Source of the DNA: Bacillota bacterium
GTDB taxonomy: Bacteria > Bacillota > Clostridia > Saccharofermentanales > DTU023
Assembly (NCBI GenBank): GCA_029570375.1
Contig: JAKPXB010000051.1
Coordinates: 1 to 58,247 of the forward strand
Direction: 5' to 3'
DNA length: 58,247 nt
In this document: positions 16,043 through 22,877 of the stretch, in pieces
Layout: each line of letters opens with the position of its first letter
Numbering within the stretch: position 1 is the first letter of the stretch
The notes under the pieces: model-generated
Seen by the model: the letters and a program-made list of their open reading frames with translations, nothing else
Told to the model about the DNA's origin: nothing
Database searches by the model: none
Made by a program: the position numbers and the translations under genes

Positions 16043-17404
16043 ATGGCGCAGATCATAATTATGCCCAAGCAGGGGCTCATGATGGAGGAAGGTCATATTA
16101 CGGAGTGGCTTGTCAAAGAAGGCGGGCGCACAGAAGAAGGTTCACCGCTGTTCGAAATGGAAACGGATAAGCTGACGATCACGATGGATTCCACGGCTAC
16201 CGGTACATTGCTCAAGATCCTGGAGCCTGCCGGAAATATCGTTCCCATTACGAAACCAATCGCGGTCGTCGGGGAGCCGGGAGAGGACATCGCGGCGCTT
16301 CTCTCTTCTCTGTCATCATCCGGGCCGCGCGAGGATGAGGAAAAGGCTGCCGGATCATCGAACCAGGAAACTCCTGCTTTCACTGCCCCGCAGGCCGAGT
16401 CAGGTGAGGCGCAGCCGGGGAGAGTTTTTATTTCGCCGCGCGCGAAACGCCGTGCGGAGGAAGAGGGGCTGGATTACACAAAAATCAGCGGTTCCGGACC
16501 GGAGGGACTCATTATTGACCGCGATATTGACCTGTCCCTGGCGCGTAAAATACCCGTCACCCCGCTGGCTTCCAGAGAAGCCGCCATGAGAGGAATCGAC
16601 CTCGCGGCCGTCTCAGGATCCGGACCTGCCGGTAAAATAACGGTGGGCGATCTCTGTCAGGCCGGGGAAAAGGAACCGGCAGCGGCCGCTTTTGCGCCTG
16701 AGGTTTCGCGAGCGCGCGGTACGCGGAAGGAACCGATGAGCATGATGCGCCGGATGATCTGCAAAAACATGCTCGAAAGCAAAGACAACAACGCGCAGGC
16801 TTTTCATAGAATCTCCGTCGATATGACAGAGGTTACCACCCTCAGAAACCTGTACAAAAAACTGAATAAGAGTATTTCGTTCAACGATATTATCATCCGG
16901 ACCTGTGCCAGGGTGCTGCAGGAATTCCCGATCGTCAACGCGAGCGTCGAGGGAGATCATATTATTTATCACGATTACGTCCATATCGGCACAGCGGTCG
17001 CCGTACCGAACGGCCTGATTGTTCCCGTGATTAAAGACGCCGATTGTCTCAGCCTTGAGAAGATCGCGGCGGTATCATCTGCGCTTGTCGACAAAGCCCG
17101 GTCAGGGAAGCTGGCGGAAGAGGAATACCACGGCGGGACTTTCACGGTGACGTCTCTCGGCATGTTTGATATCGATGATTTTGTGGCCATCATAAACCCG
17201 CCGGAATCAGCCATTTTATCTGTCGGTAAAATCGCGAAACAACCAGTCGTTGAGACAAATGAAAAGGGGGAGGACGTGATCGTCATCAGGCCTGTATGCA
17301 CATTCTGCCTGAGCTACGATCACCGCATTATTGACGGCGCTGTCAGCGCGCAATTCCTGCGCCGGCTGAAGCTCTACCTGCAGTCGCCCGCATTACTCAT
17401 CTGA
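16043..17404 (+). CDS. Dihydrolipoamide acyltransferase E2
   Basis: The E2 core of the complex, 453 residues, moving the acyl group from lipoyl lysine to CoA. Domains in order: one lipoyl domain (about 1-78) with K43 in ETDKLT, a flexible Ala/Glu/Ser-rich linker, then two E3/E1-binding domains in tandem (about 128-165, FISPRAKRRAEEEGLDYTKI, and about 171-207, VTPLASREAAMRGIDLAAV), a second linker, and the trimer-forming catalytic domain (about 228-453) with H427xxxD431G. Most E2 proteins have a single binding domain; two in tandem is uncommon. AAGGAGG precedes the ATG. The acyl specificity (acetyl from pyruvate or acetoin) is inferred. Confidence 0.9.
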   Translation: MAQIIIMPKQGLMMEEGHITEWLVKEGGRTEEGSPLFEMETDKLTITMDSTATGTLLKILEPAGNIVPITKPIAVVGEPGEDIAALLSSLSSSGPREDEEKAAGSSNQETPAFTAPQAESGEAQPGRVFISPRAKRRAEEEGLDYTKISGSGPEGLIIDRDIDLSLARKIPVTPLASREAAMRGIDLAAVSGSGPAGKITVGDLCQAGEKEPAAAAFAPEVSRARGTRKEPMSMMRRMICKNMLESKDNNAQAFHRISVDMTEVTTLRNLYKKLNKSISFNDIIIRTCARVLQEFPIVNASVEGDHIIYHDYVHIGTAVAVPNGLIVPVIKDADCLSLEKIAAVSSALVDKARSGKLAEEEYHGGTFTVTSLGMFDIDDFVAIINPPESAILSVGKIAKQPVVETNEKGEDVIVIRPVCTFCLSYDHRIIDGAVSAQFLRRLKLYLQSPALLI

Positions 17405-17417
17405 GGAGGAAAAAGCG

Positions 17418-18815
17418 ATGCTTAAGTATGACGCGGTCGTTATCGGCGCAGGTCCGGGCGGGTACGAATGCGCGATCCGTCTCGCCCAGAACGGAAAGAA
17501 GACGGCGCTCGTGGAAGAGTGCGAGCTCGGCGGGACATGTCTCAATCGCGGCTGTATTCCGACCAAAGCGCTCCTGCATTCCGCCGATGTGTATGACAAG
17601 GCCAGAAATGCAGACGCGTGCGGTGTCTTCGCTGACAAGGTCACCTTTGATTACGCGAAGATCATCCAGCGCAAGAACGCAATCACAAAAAAACTGAGAA
17701 ATGGCGTGGCTTTTCTCGAGAAAAGCCACGGCGTTGAGGTCATACAGGCCCGCGCCGTTCTGTCGGGAACGCGGCGCGTCAGCCTGTCCAACGGCGAGGA
17801 GCTGGAAGCGGCGCATATTGTTCTCGCGACGGGATCGCTGCCGTCGGCCCTGCCTATTCCGGGAACGGATCTTCCCGGTGTCGTCGATTCCACCGCTCTA
17901 TTAGATATAACAACCTGTCCTCAGCACATCATTATCATTGGAGGCGGTGTGATCGGTGTGGAATTTGCGACCTTTTACAGCCGTCTCGGCGTGAAAGTTA
18001 CCATACTGGAGATGCTGGATCGTATTCTTGAGCCATTCGACAAAGAGCTCGCCCGTCTTGTCTCGGGCAAGCTCGAAGAACAGGGTGTGAGCGTCGTGGT
18101 GAATGCCCGCGTCGAATCCATCGCGGAGGGATTGACGGTCCGCTATACCGACAGAAAAAAGGGGGCGGGCGGCAGCGTCCGGGGAGACCTCGTCCTTGTG
18201 GCCGGCGGAAGGCAGGCGAACAGCCGGGGCATGGGCTTTGAGCAGGCCGGTCTCCGCATGACGCGGGGAGGATTTGTCGAGACGGACGGACTTTGCCGTA
18301 CGAATATACCGAATATTTACGCGATCGGAGACCTAAACGGGAAGATGCTGCTCGCGCACGCGGCGTCCGCGCAGGGACTGATGGTGGCCGATCTGATTGC
18401 CGGAATTCCCCGCCGGGCGATCCATGGAAACCGCATTCCCTCCTGTGTGTACTGCCACCCGGAGCTGGCAATGGTCGGGATGACAGAGGAGAAAGCGCGC
18501 GCCGCGGGAAGGGAGATCGGCACCGGCGCTTTCAATATCGCCGGGAACGGGAAAGCGCTGGCCATCGGTGAGAACGAAGGCATGATCAAGATTGTCTTCG
18601 ATAAGACGAACGGCGAGATCCTCGGCTGTCATATATGGGGGCCGCACGCGACGGATCTTGTGGCGGAAATAGCCGCCGTGATGGAGTGTGAAGGCACGGT
18701 GGATGAGCTTGGAACCACGGTTCATCCTCATCCGACCGTAAGTGAGATTATTCTCGAAGCGGCTCACGACTGCCGCGGGAAATCGGCGAATGCGCCTGCC
18801 CAGAAGCCGCGCTGA
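17418..18815 (+). CDS. lpdA: Dihydrolipoamide dehydrogenase E3
   Basis: The FAD flavoprotein that reoxidises dihydrolipoamide with NAD+, 465 residues. It has the N-terminal FAD motif GAGPGG (10-15), redox-active disulfide C41/C46 in GGTCLNRGCIPTK, the NAD-binding IIGGGVIGVE and the C-terminal active-site HPHPTVSE. The gene follows E2 by 13 bases with AGGAGGAAAAAGCG before the ATG, so the complete complex E1alpha-E1beta-E2-E3 is encoded in order. It has no N-terminal lipoyl domain. Confidence 0.95.
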   Translation: MLKYDAVVIGAGPGGYECAIRLAQNGKKTALVEECELGGTCLNRGCIPTKALLHSADVYDKARNADACGVFADKVTFDYAKIIQRKNAITKKLRNGVAFLEKSHGVEVIQARAVLSGTRRVSLSNGEELEAAHIVLATGSLPSALPIPGTDLPGVVDSTALLDITTCPQHIIIIGGGVIGVEFATFYSRLGVKVTILEMLDRILEPFDKELARLVSGKLEEQGVSVVVNARVESIAEGLTVRYTDRKKGAGGSVRGDLVLVAGGRQANSRGMGFEQAGLRMTRGGFVETDGLCRTNIPNIYAIGDLNGKMLLAHAASAQGLMVADLIAGIPRRAIHGNRIPSCVYCHPELAMVGMTEEKARAAGREIGTGAFNIAGNGKALAIGENEGMIKIVFDKTNGEILGCHIWGPHATDLVAEIAAVMECEGTVDELGTTVHPHPTVSEIILEAAHDCRGKSANAPAQKPR

Positions 18816-18826
18816 GCGGAGAAAAC

Positions 18827-18865
18827 ATGATTGCAAAGAAACGCATAGAGAAATTCAAAAAATAA
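18827..18865 (+). CDS. Possible 12-residue basic peptide
   Basis: ATG 18827 is 5 bases after GGAG and opens a 12-codon frame, MIAKKRIEKFKK, ending at TAA 18863-18865, between the E3 and GAPDH-like genes. The placement of a ribosome binding site and the strongly basic composition make it worth recording, but such a short frame can arise by chance and it may only be a translational spacer. Confidence 0.25.
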   Translation: MIAKKRIEKFKK

Positions 18866-18883
18866 ACGGATAGGAGAAAGAAA

Positions 18884-19909
18884 ATGATAAAAGTCGGAGT
18901 AGCAGGATTTGGTGTCATCGGACAGCGGCTCGTAGACGGCGTCCTTCTGCAAGAGGATATGGAACTTGTCGGGGTGGCGGATTTAGCTCCCACTCTGGCC
19001 ATCCGGGCGCTCAAAGAGAAAGGGATGCCTGTGGATTTATACCTTGTGGAGGGGGCTGACGAGGAAGCGTTTAAGAAGCTGGGGATTCCTGTCGCGGGGA
19101 CTTTCAGCGAGCTGGTCGATAAAGTCGACATCATGCTTGACGCCTCGCCCGGCGGCGTCGGCAAGAAAAACAAAGAACTGTACATGTCGAAAAACCGCAA
19201 AGCGATTTTCCAGGGCGGTGAAAAAAACGACATCGCGGATTGTTTCTTTCACGGCTATGCCAATTATGAGAAGGGGCTCGGGAAAGATTATCTGAAGCTG
19301 ACATCGTGCAATACAACGGGCCTGATCCGCGCTGTCGACTGCCTGGACCGGGCGTTCGGCGTCGAACGTGTGGCGATCACGATTATCCGCCGCGTCGCTG
19401 ATCCCGGCGACTATCACCGAGGCCTGACAAACGCTCTGCAGATCGATAAAGCGCCCAGCCATCAGGCTGTCGACCTCATGACAATCATGCCCCATATCGA
19501 AGCGACCGGTATTCTCGTTCACACGCCTGTGACGCACGGCCATATCATTACCGTTGTCGTTCACGGGAAGAAAAAGATAAGTGCGGAGGGCGCGCTTCGC
19601 GCCTTTGAGTCGCACGACCGCATCCGCCTCGTCAGCATCGACGAGGGATTCCTCGGCAACGCGTCGCTGTTCCGCTACGCGCGTGCGCTCGGGAACCCGC
19701 GCGGCGACATGTATGAGATCGCCATCTGGCGCGACAGCATCGTCGAAACAGGAGACGACCTCATGTTCGCGATCAATATCCCGCAGGAGTCCGTTTCCAT
19801 CCCGGAGACGATTGACGCGGTGCGCGCGGCGCTGGAACTCCAGCCGGATTCGGCGAGCGCCACACAGCTGACGAACAAATACCTGGGAATGGCGAGATGG
19901 AAAAAATGA
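18884..19909 (+). CDS. Archaeal-type (type II) GAPDH homologue
   Basis: A 341-residue NAD(P)-dependent phosphorylating aldehyde dehydrogenase of the type II class, normally found in archaea and unrelated in sequence detail to the bacterial GapA. The Rossmann motif GVAGFGVIGQR (5-15) and the catalytic cysteine C142 in TSCNTTGL are clear, and IIRRVADP matches the archaeal RR-ADP segment. Compared with archaeal enzymes as I recall them, the PSHHGPD segment reads PSHQAVD and the catalytic-domain TTLMH strand reads PVTHGH, so substrate contacts may differ. AGGAGAAAG precedes ATG 18884. It overlaps the PGK homologue by 13 bases, so they act together: aldehyde to acyl phosphate to ATP. Glyceraldehyde-3-phosphate is the default substrate. 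Confidence 0.85.
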   Translation: MIKVGVAGFGVIGQRLVDGVLLQEDMELVGVADLAPTLAIRALKEKGMPVDLYLVEGADEEAFKKLGIPVAGTFSELVDKVDIMLDASPGGVGKKNKELYMSKNRKAIFQGGEKNDIADCFFHGYANYEKGLGKDYLKLTSCNTTGLIRAVDCLDRAFGVERVAITIIRRVADPGDYHRGLTNALQIDKAPSHQAVDLMTIMPHIEATGILVHTPVTHGHIITVVVHGKKKISAEGALRAFESHDRIRLVSIDEGFLGNASLFRYARALGNPRGDMYEIAIWRDSIVETGDDLMFAINIPQESVSIPETIDAVRAALELQPDSASATQLTNKYLGMARWKK

Positions 19910-21135
19910 TGAACTCTCTGGATGCTTTTGATTACTCCGATGCCCTCGTGCTGCTGAGGCTGGATATCAATTGCCCGATCGACCGCGAAACGGGCGCGAT
20001 CGTCAACGATGAGCGGATTGTCCGTTCGCTGCCGACGATCAGGCATTTGCTCAGCCAGAACGCGAAGATTGCCATCCTCGCGCATCAGGGGGATACGCTT
20101 GACTACCATAATCTCATCCCTCTCGAAAAGCATGCGGTTCGACTCGCTGAACGGCTCGGTCACCCCGTCCGCTACATCGATGATGTGTGCGGGCCGGCGG
20201 CTGTCGGGCTTATCCGCGCCATGAAAAGCGGGGATGTCGTGCTCCTGGGCAATCTCCGGTATCTCTGTGAAGAAGTGTCGACCTTCGAGAACGATGTCAA
20301 ACTGACGCCGGAGGCGATGGAAAAGACCTGGCTGGTGAGGACGCTTGCCCCTCTTTTCGACTTTTATGTCAACGAGGCTTTTTCAGCCGCGCACAGAAAT
20401 TGTCCGTCGCAGGTCGCTTTCCAGCGCTGTCTGCCGTCTGCCGCGGGGAGGGTTTTTTTCGAAGAATACGAGGCGCTCAACAAGCTGCTGCATAAGCCCA
20501 TCCGGCCGGCGACATTCATACTGGGCGGAGCGAAGATATCCGACGCCTTCGGCATGCTCGAAGGCGTCCTGAAGAATGGAACGGCTGACCGCATTCTGAC
20601 AGGCGGTGTCACCGGCAATATTTTCCTTCTCGCAGCCGGATTTTCACTCGGCGCGAAAACAGAACAGTGGATCAGAGATCGATCGCTTGAACGCTTTATC
20701 GACCCTGCCCGTCGCTATCTGGAGGATTATCGGGATCGCGTCTATTATCCGTTTGACCTCGCGTATGCCGACGGTGACAGGCGCGTCGAGATCAGCCGGG
20801 ACGCGCTGCCCGCGGAAGACGCACTGCTGGCCGACATAGGGACAAAAACCATTCACTTGTATGAGGATTTGATCGAGTCAGCCGGGAGCGTCTTTGTCAA
20901 TGGCCCCATGGGGATGTATGAAGACAGCCGCTTTGAAAAAGGGACAAAAGCGATCTGGGGAAAAATAGCACAATCGAGCGCGTACAGTGTTCTGGGCGGC
21001 GGCGATTCCGTGACAGCTGGTCAGCGCTTTGGAATGGACGGGATCGACTATGTCTGTACGGCAGGCGGCGCCATGGTTCGCTTTATGGCGGGGAAAACGC
21101 TCCCGCTGATCGACGCCATGGTGCAAAAAAGATGA
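19897..21135 (+). CDS. Archaeal-type phosphoglycerate kinase homologue
   Basis: A 412-residue kinase transferring phosphate from an acyl phosphate to ADP. Archaeal-like landmarks are RLDINCPID (near 24-32, bacterial RVDFNVP), NLRYLCEE, VNEAFSAAHRN, FILGGAKISD, NGPMGMYE and the C-terminal GGGDSVTA nucleotide segment. The HxxR motif that binds the substrate phosphate in known PGKs (HLGR, HQSR or HQGR) reads HQGD here, in LAHQGDTLDY, so a key arginine is missing or moved. The protein may therefore act on another acyl phosphate or be impaired; the second is less likely because the rest is intact and the operon is compact. Start ATG 19897 overlaps the GAPDH homologue; ATG 19906 is an alternative. 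Confidence 0.85.
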   Translation: MEKMMNSLDAFDYSDALVLLRLDINCPIDRETGAIVNDERIVRSLPTIRHLLSQNAKIAILAHQGDTLDYHNLIPLEKHAVRLAERLGHPVRYIDDVCGPAAVGLIRAMKSGDVVLLGNLRYLCEEVSTFENDVKLTPEAMEKTWLVRTLAPLFDFYVNEAFSAAHRNCPSQVAFQRCLPSAAGRVFFEEYEALNKLLHKPIRPATFILGGAKISDAFGMLEGVLKNGTADRILTGGVTGNIFLLAAGFSLGAKTEQWIRDRSLERFIDPARRYLEDYRDRVYYPFDLAYADGDRRVEISRDALPAEDALLADIGTKTIHLYEDLIESAGSVFVNGPMGMYEDSRFEKGTKAIWGKIAQSSAYSVLGGGDSVTAGQRFGMDGIDYVCTAGGAMVRFMAGKTLPLIDAMVQKR

Positions 21136-21148
21136 GAACCGGTTCTCA
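21133..21148. promoter_or_regulatory. Perfect 16-bp palindrome between pgk and ttdA
   Basis: TGAGAACCGGTTCTCA is perfectly palindromic and starts at the PGK stop codon. The centre AACCGGTT resembles operators of LacI-family regulators (centre CG, flanking AA/TT). With no unpaired loop it is better read as a protein site than as an RNA hairpin. It lies about 65 bases before ttdA, so it could give tartrate dehydratase a separate control. No LacI-family gene is in the window. Confidence 0.45.
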
Positions 21149-21210
21149 CAGGAGAACGCGATCGGCTTGAGATGTTCTGAAAGGACATCGCGCCATAAAG
21201 GAGTCAGCTG

Positions 21211-22104
21211 ATGAATGATGTGAAAGAAAAACTAGTCGACCTCCTGGCACAGTTTACGAGGCTGTCGTCTATCCGGCTGCCCGATGACGTGCTGCGGAAA
21301 CTTCACGAATTATCCGGGAGCGAAACATCTGAACGGGCGCGTTTTTTCTACGATGCGATGCTGGCTGATCTCGATATGGCCAGCTCTCTCATGAGGCCCT
21401 GCTGTCAGGATACCGGTATTATCCAATACTTTGTTGAAGCCGGGAGCAAGTCTCCCTATCTCGACCTGTTGGAGGACGCGCTGCGGCAGGCGGTGGTTTT
21501 AGCGACAGACAGAACGCCCCTGCGGCACAACTGTGTGGAAGTGTTCGACGAGAAAAATACAGGAGATAATACAGGGACGAGAATTCCCTGGATTGACTGG
21601 CAGGTGATCCCGGACAATCAGGATCTCTCGATATACATTTATCTTGCCGGAGGCGGCTGCAGCCTCCCGGGCGCCTCGAAAGTTCTGATGCCGCTCGAAG
21701 GCTACGAGGGAGTGCTGCGGTTTGTGTTTGACCAGGTGACCTCGTACGGCATCAACGCGTGTCCGCCGTTGCTCCTGGGAATCGGCATCGCGGGATCGGC
21801 CGAAGTCGCGGCGAAACTGTCGAAGAAAGCGCTTCTGCGGCCGATCGGCTCGGCGAACGGGAACGAGCGCGGCCACGCGCTCGAGGTGAAAATCGAAGAG
21901 GCGGTCAACGCGATCGGCATCGGCCCCGGCGGAACCGGCGGCGCGAAATCGCTGCTCGGCGTTCATGTCGAGCAGGCGGGCCGTCATCCGGCCACACTCG
22001 CGGTCGGCCTCTCAACCGCCTGTTGGGCTCACCGGCGCGCTCACATCATCATCCATCCTGATCTGAGTTGGGAAATGCCTACACATCAAGGAGCGCAGTT
22101 ATGA
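21211..22104 (+). CDS. ttdA: L(+)-tartrate dehydratase alpha subunit
   Basis: The iron-sulfur catalytic subunit of a class I fumarase-superfamily hydro-lyase, 297 residues. It follows the E. coli TtdA sequence closely from memory: RPCCQDTGIIQYFV (about 62-75), TPLRHNCVEVFDEKNTGDNTG, AGGGCSLPGASKVLMP, NACPPLLLGIGIA and TACWAHRRAHI; the cysteines in the first, fourth and fifth of these are the expected [4Fe-4S] ligands. The reaction is L-tartrate to oxaloacetate plus water; a fumarase or another 2-hydroxyacid dehydratase remains possible. AAAGGAG precedes ATG 21211. The stop overlaps the beta-subunit start by four bases (ATGA). Confidence 0.88.
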   Translation: MNDVKEKLVDLLAQFTRLSSIRLPDDVLRKLHELSGSETSERARFFYDAMLADLDMASSLMRPCCQDTGIIQYFVEAGSKSPYLDLLEDALRQAVVLATDRTPLRHNCVEVFDEKNTGDNTGTRIPWIDWQVIPDNQDLSIYIYLAGGGCSLPGASKVLMPLEGYEGVLRFVFDQVTSYGINACPPLLLGIGIAGSAEVAAKLSKKALLRPIGSANGNERGHALEVKIEEAVNAIGIGPGGTGGAKSLLGVHVEQAGRHPATLAVGLSTACWAHRRAHIIIHPDLSWEMPTHQGAQL

Positions 22105-22724
22105 GTATTCATCACCTGAAAACACCGATAAAAGAAGAAGAAATCCGCAGGATCAGGACAGGTGACCTCATTTTCCTTTCGGGAACGCTGGTGACGGCGC
22201 GCGATGACGTGCATCTGCGGCTTGTGAAACAGCAGGATTCTCTTCCGATCGATCTTCGCGACGGCGCTATTTTCCACGCCGGTCCCATCATGGCCGCGTC
22301 GAAGGACCGGCCGGGGCGCTATGAAGTGATCTCGATCGGACCGACCACAAGTATGCGGATGGAGCGGTATGAAAAAGAGTTTATCGAGCAGACGGGCCTC
22401 CGCCTCATCGTCGGAAAAGGCGGCATGGGACGCCGGACGGAAGAAGCCTGCGCCGCCCACGGATGTCTGCACGCTGTTTTCCCGGGAGGATGTGCGGTAC
22501 TCGCCGCCTCTCTGGTTCGCGAAGTCCGTGAAGTCCACTGGCTGGAGCTGGGTATGCCGGAAGCGATGTGGGTGATGGAAGTGGAGAACTTCGGACCATT
22601 GCTCGTGTCGATCGACGCGCAGGGAAATAATCTGTTTGAGCAGCAAAAGGCTATTTACAACGAGAAAAAAGAAGCGGAGCTGCGGGCGCTCAATGCTTAC
22701 ATCGGAGAAGCGTTCCGAATCTGA
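22101..22724 (+). CDS. ttdB: L(+)-tartrate dehydratase beta subunit
   Basis: The C-terminal-type subunit (207 residues) of the same hydro-lyase. Clear TtdB landmarks are LKTPIKEEEIRRIRTGD, GTLVTARDDVHLR, FHAGPI, SIGPTTSMRMERYEKEF and VGKGGMG, followed by FPGGCAVLAAS and VHWLELGMPEAMWV, in the order of the E. coli protein. Start ATG 22101 is preceded by AAGGAGCG and overlaps the ttdA stop, so the two are translationally coupled. It appears to be the last gene of the operon that starts at 14061; a new promoter follows at 22833. Confidence 0.88.
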   Translation: MSIHHLKTPIKEEEIRRIRTGDLIFLSGTLVTARDDVHLRLVKQQDSLPIDLRDGAIFHAGPIMAASKDRPGRYEVISIGPTTSMRMERYEKEFIEQTGLRLIVGKGGMGRRTEEACAAHGCLHAVFPGGCAVLAASLVREVREVHWLELGMPEAMWVMEVENFGPLLVSIDAQGNNLFEQQKAIYNEKKEAELRALNAYIGEAFRI

Positions 22725-22832
22725 TTGAATCCTCAGGAAGGAGCGGGTGTCTTCCGGCGTGGTATCCCGGAGAAACCGGCGCGGCCCCGGCGAAGGCGCC
22801 CGCCCTTTATATGGATTATTCTTAAATCGCGG

Positions 22833-22860
22833 CTGACGGCGGCATTTATCACGGTATAAT
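22833..22860 (+). promoter_or_regulatory. Promoter of the glycerol module
   Basis: CTGACG (22833-22838), 16 bases, then a perfect TATAAT (22855-22860). The start codon at 22878 is close, leaving a leader of about 10 bases that includes the GGAGG site. It separates the glycerol genes from the tartrate operon. Confidence 0.6.
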
Positions 22861-22877
22861 GTCTTCGGAGGCCTACC

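Noticed and set aside
14061-18815. Assignment of the dehydrogenase complex specifically to branched-chain 2-oxoacids
   Set aside because: E1alpha and E2 sequence style and the separate-gene E1alpha/E1beta layout fit acetoin/pyruvate types better; without alignment the substrate is left open rather than called branched-chain.
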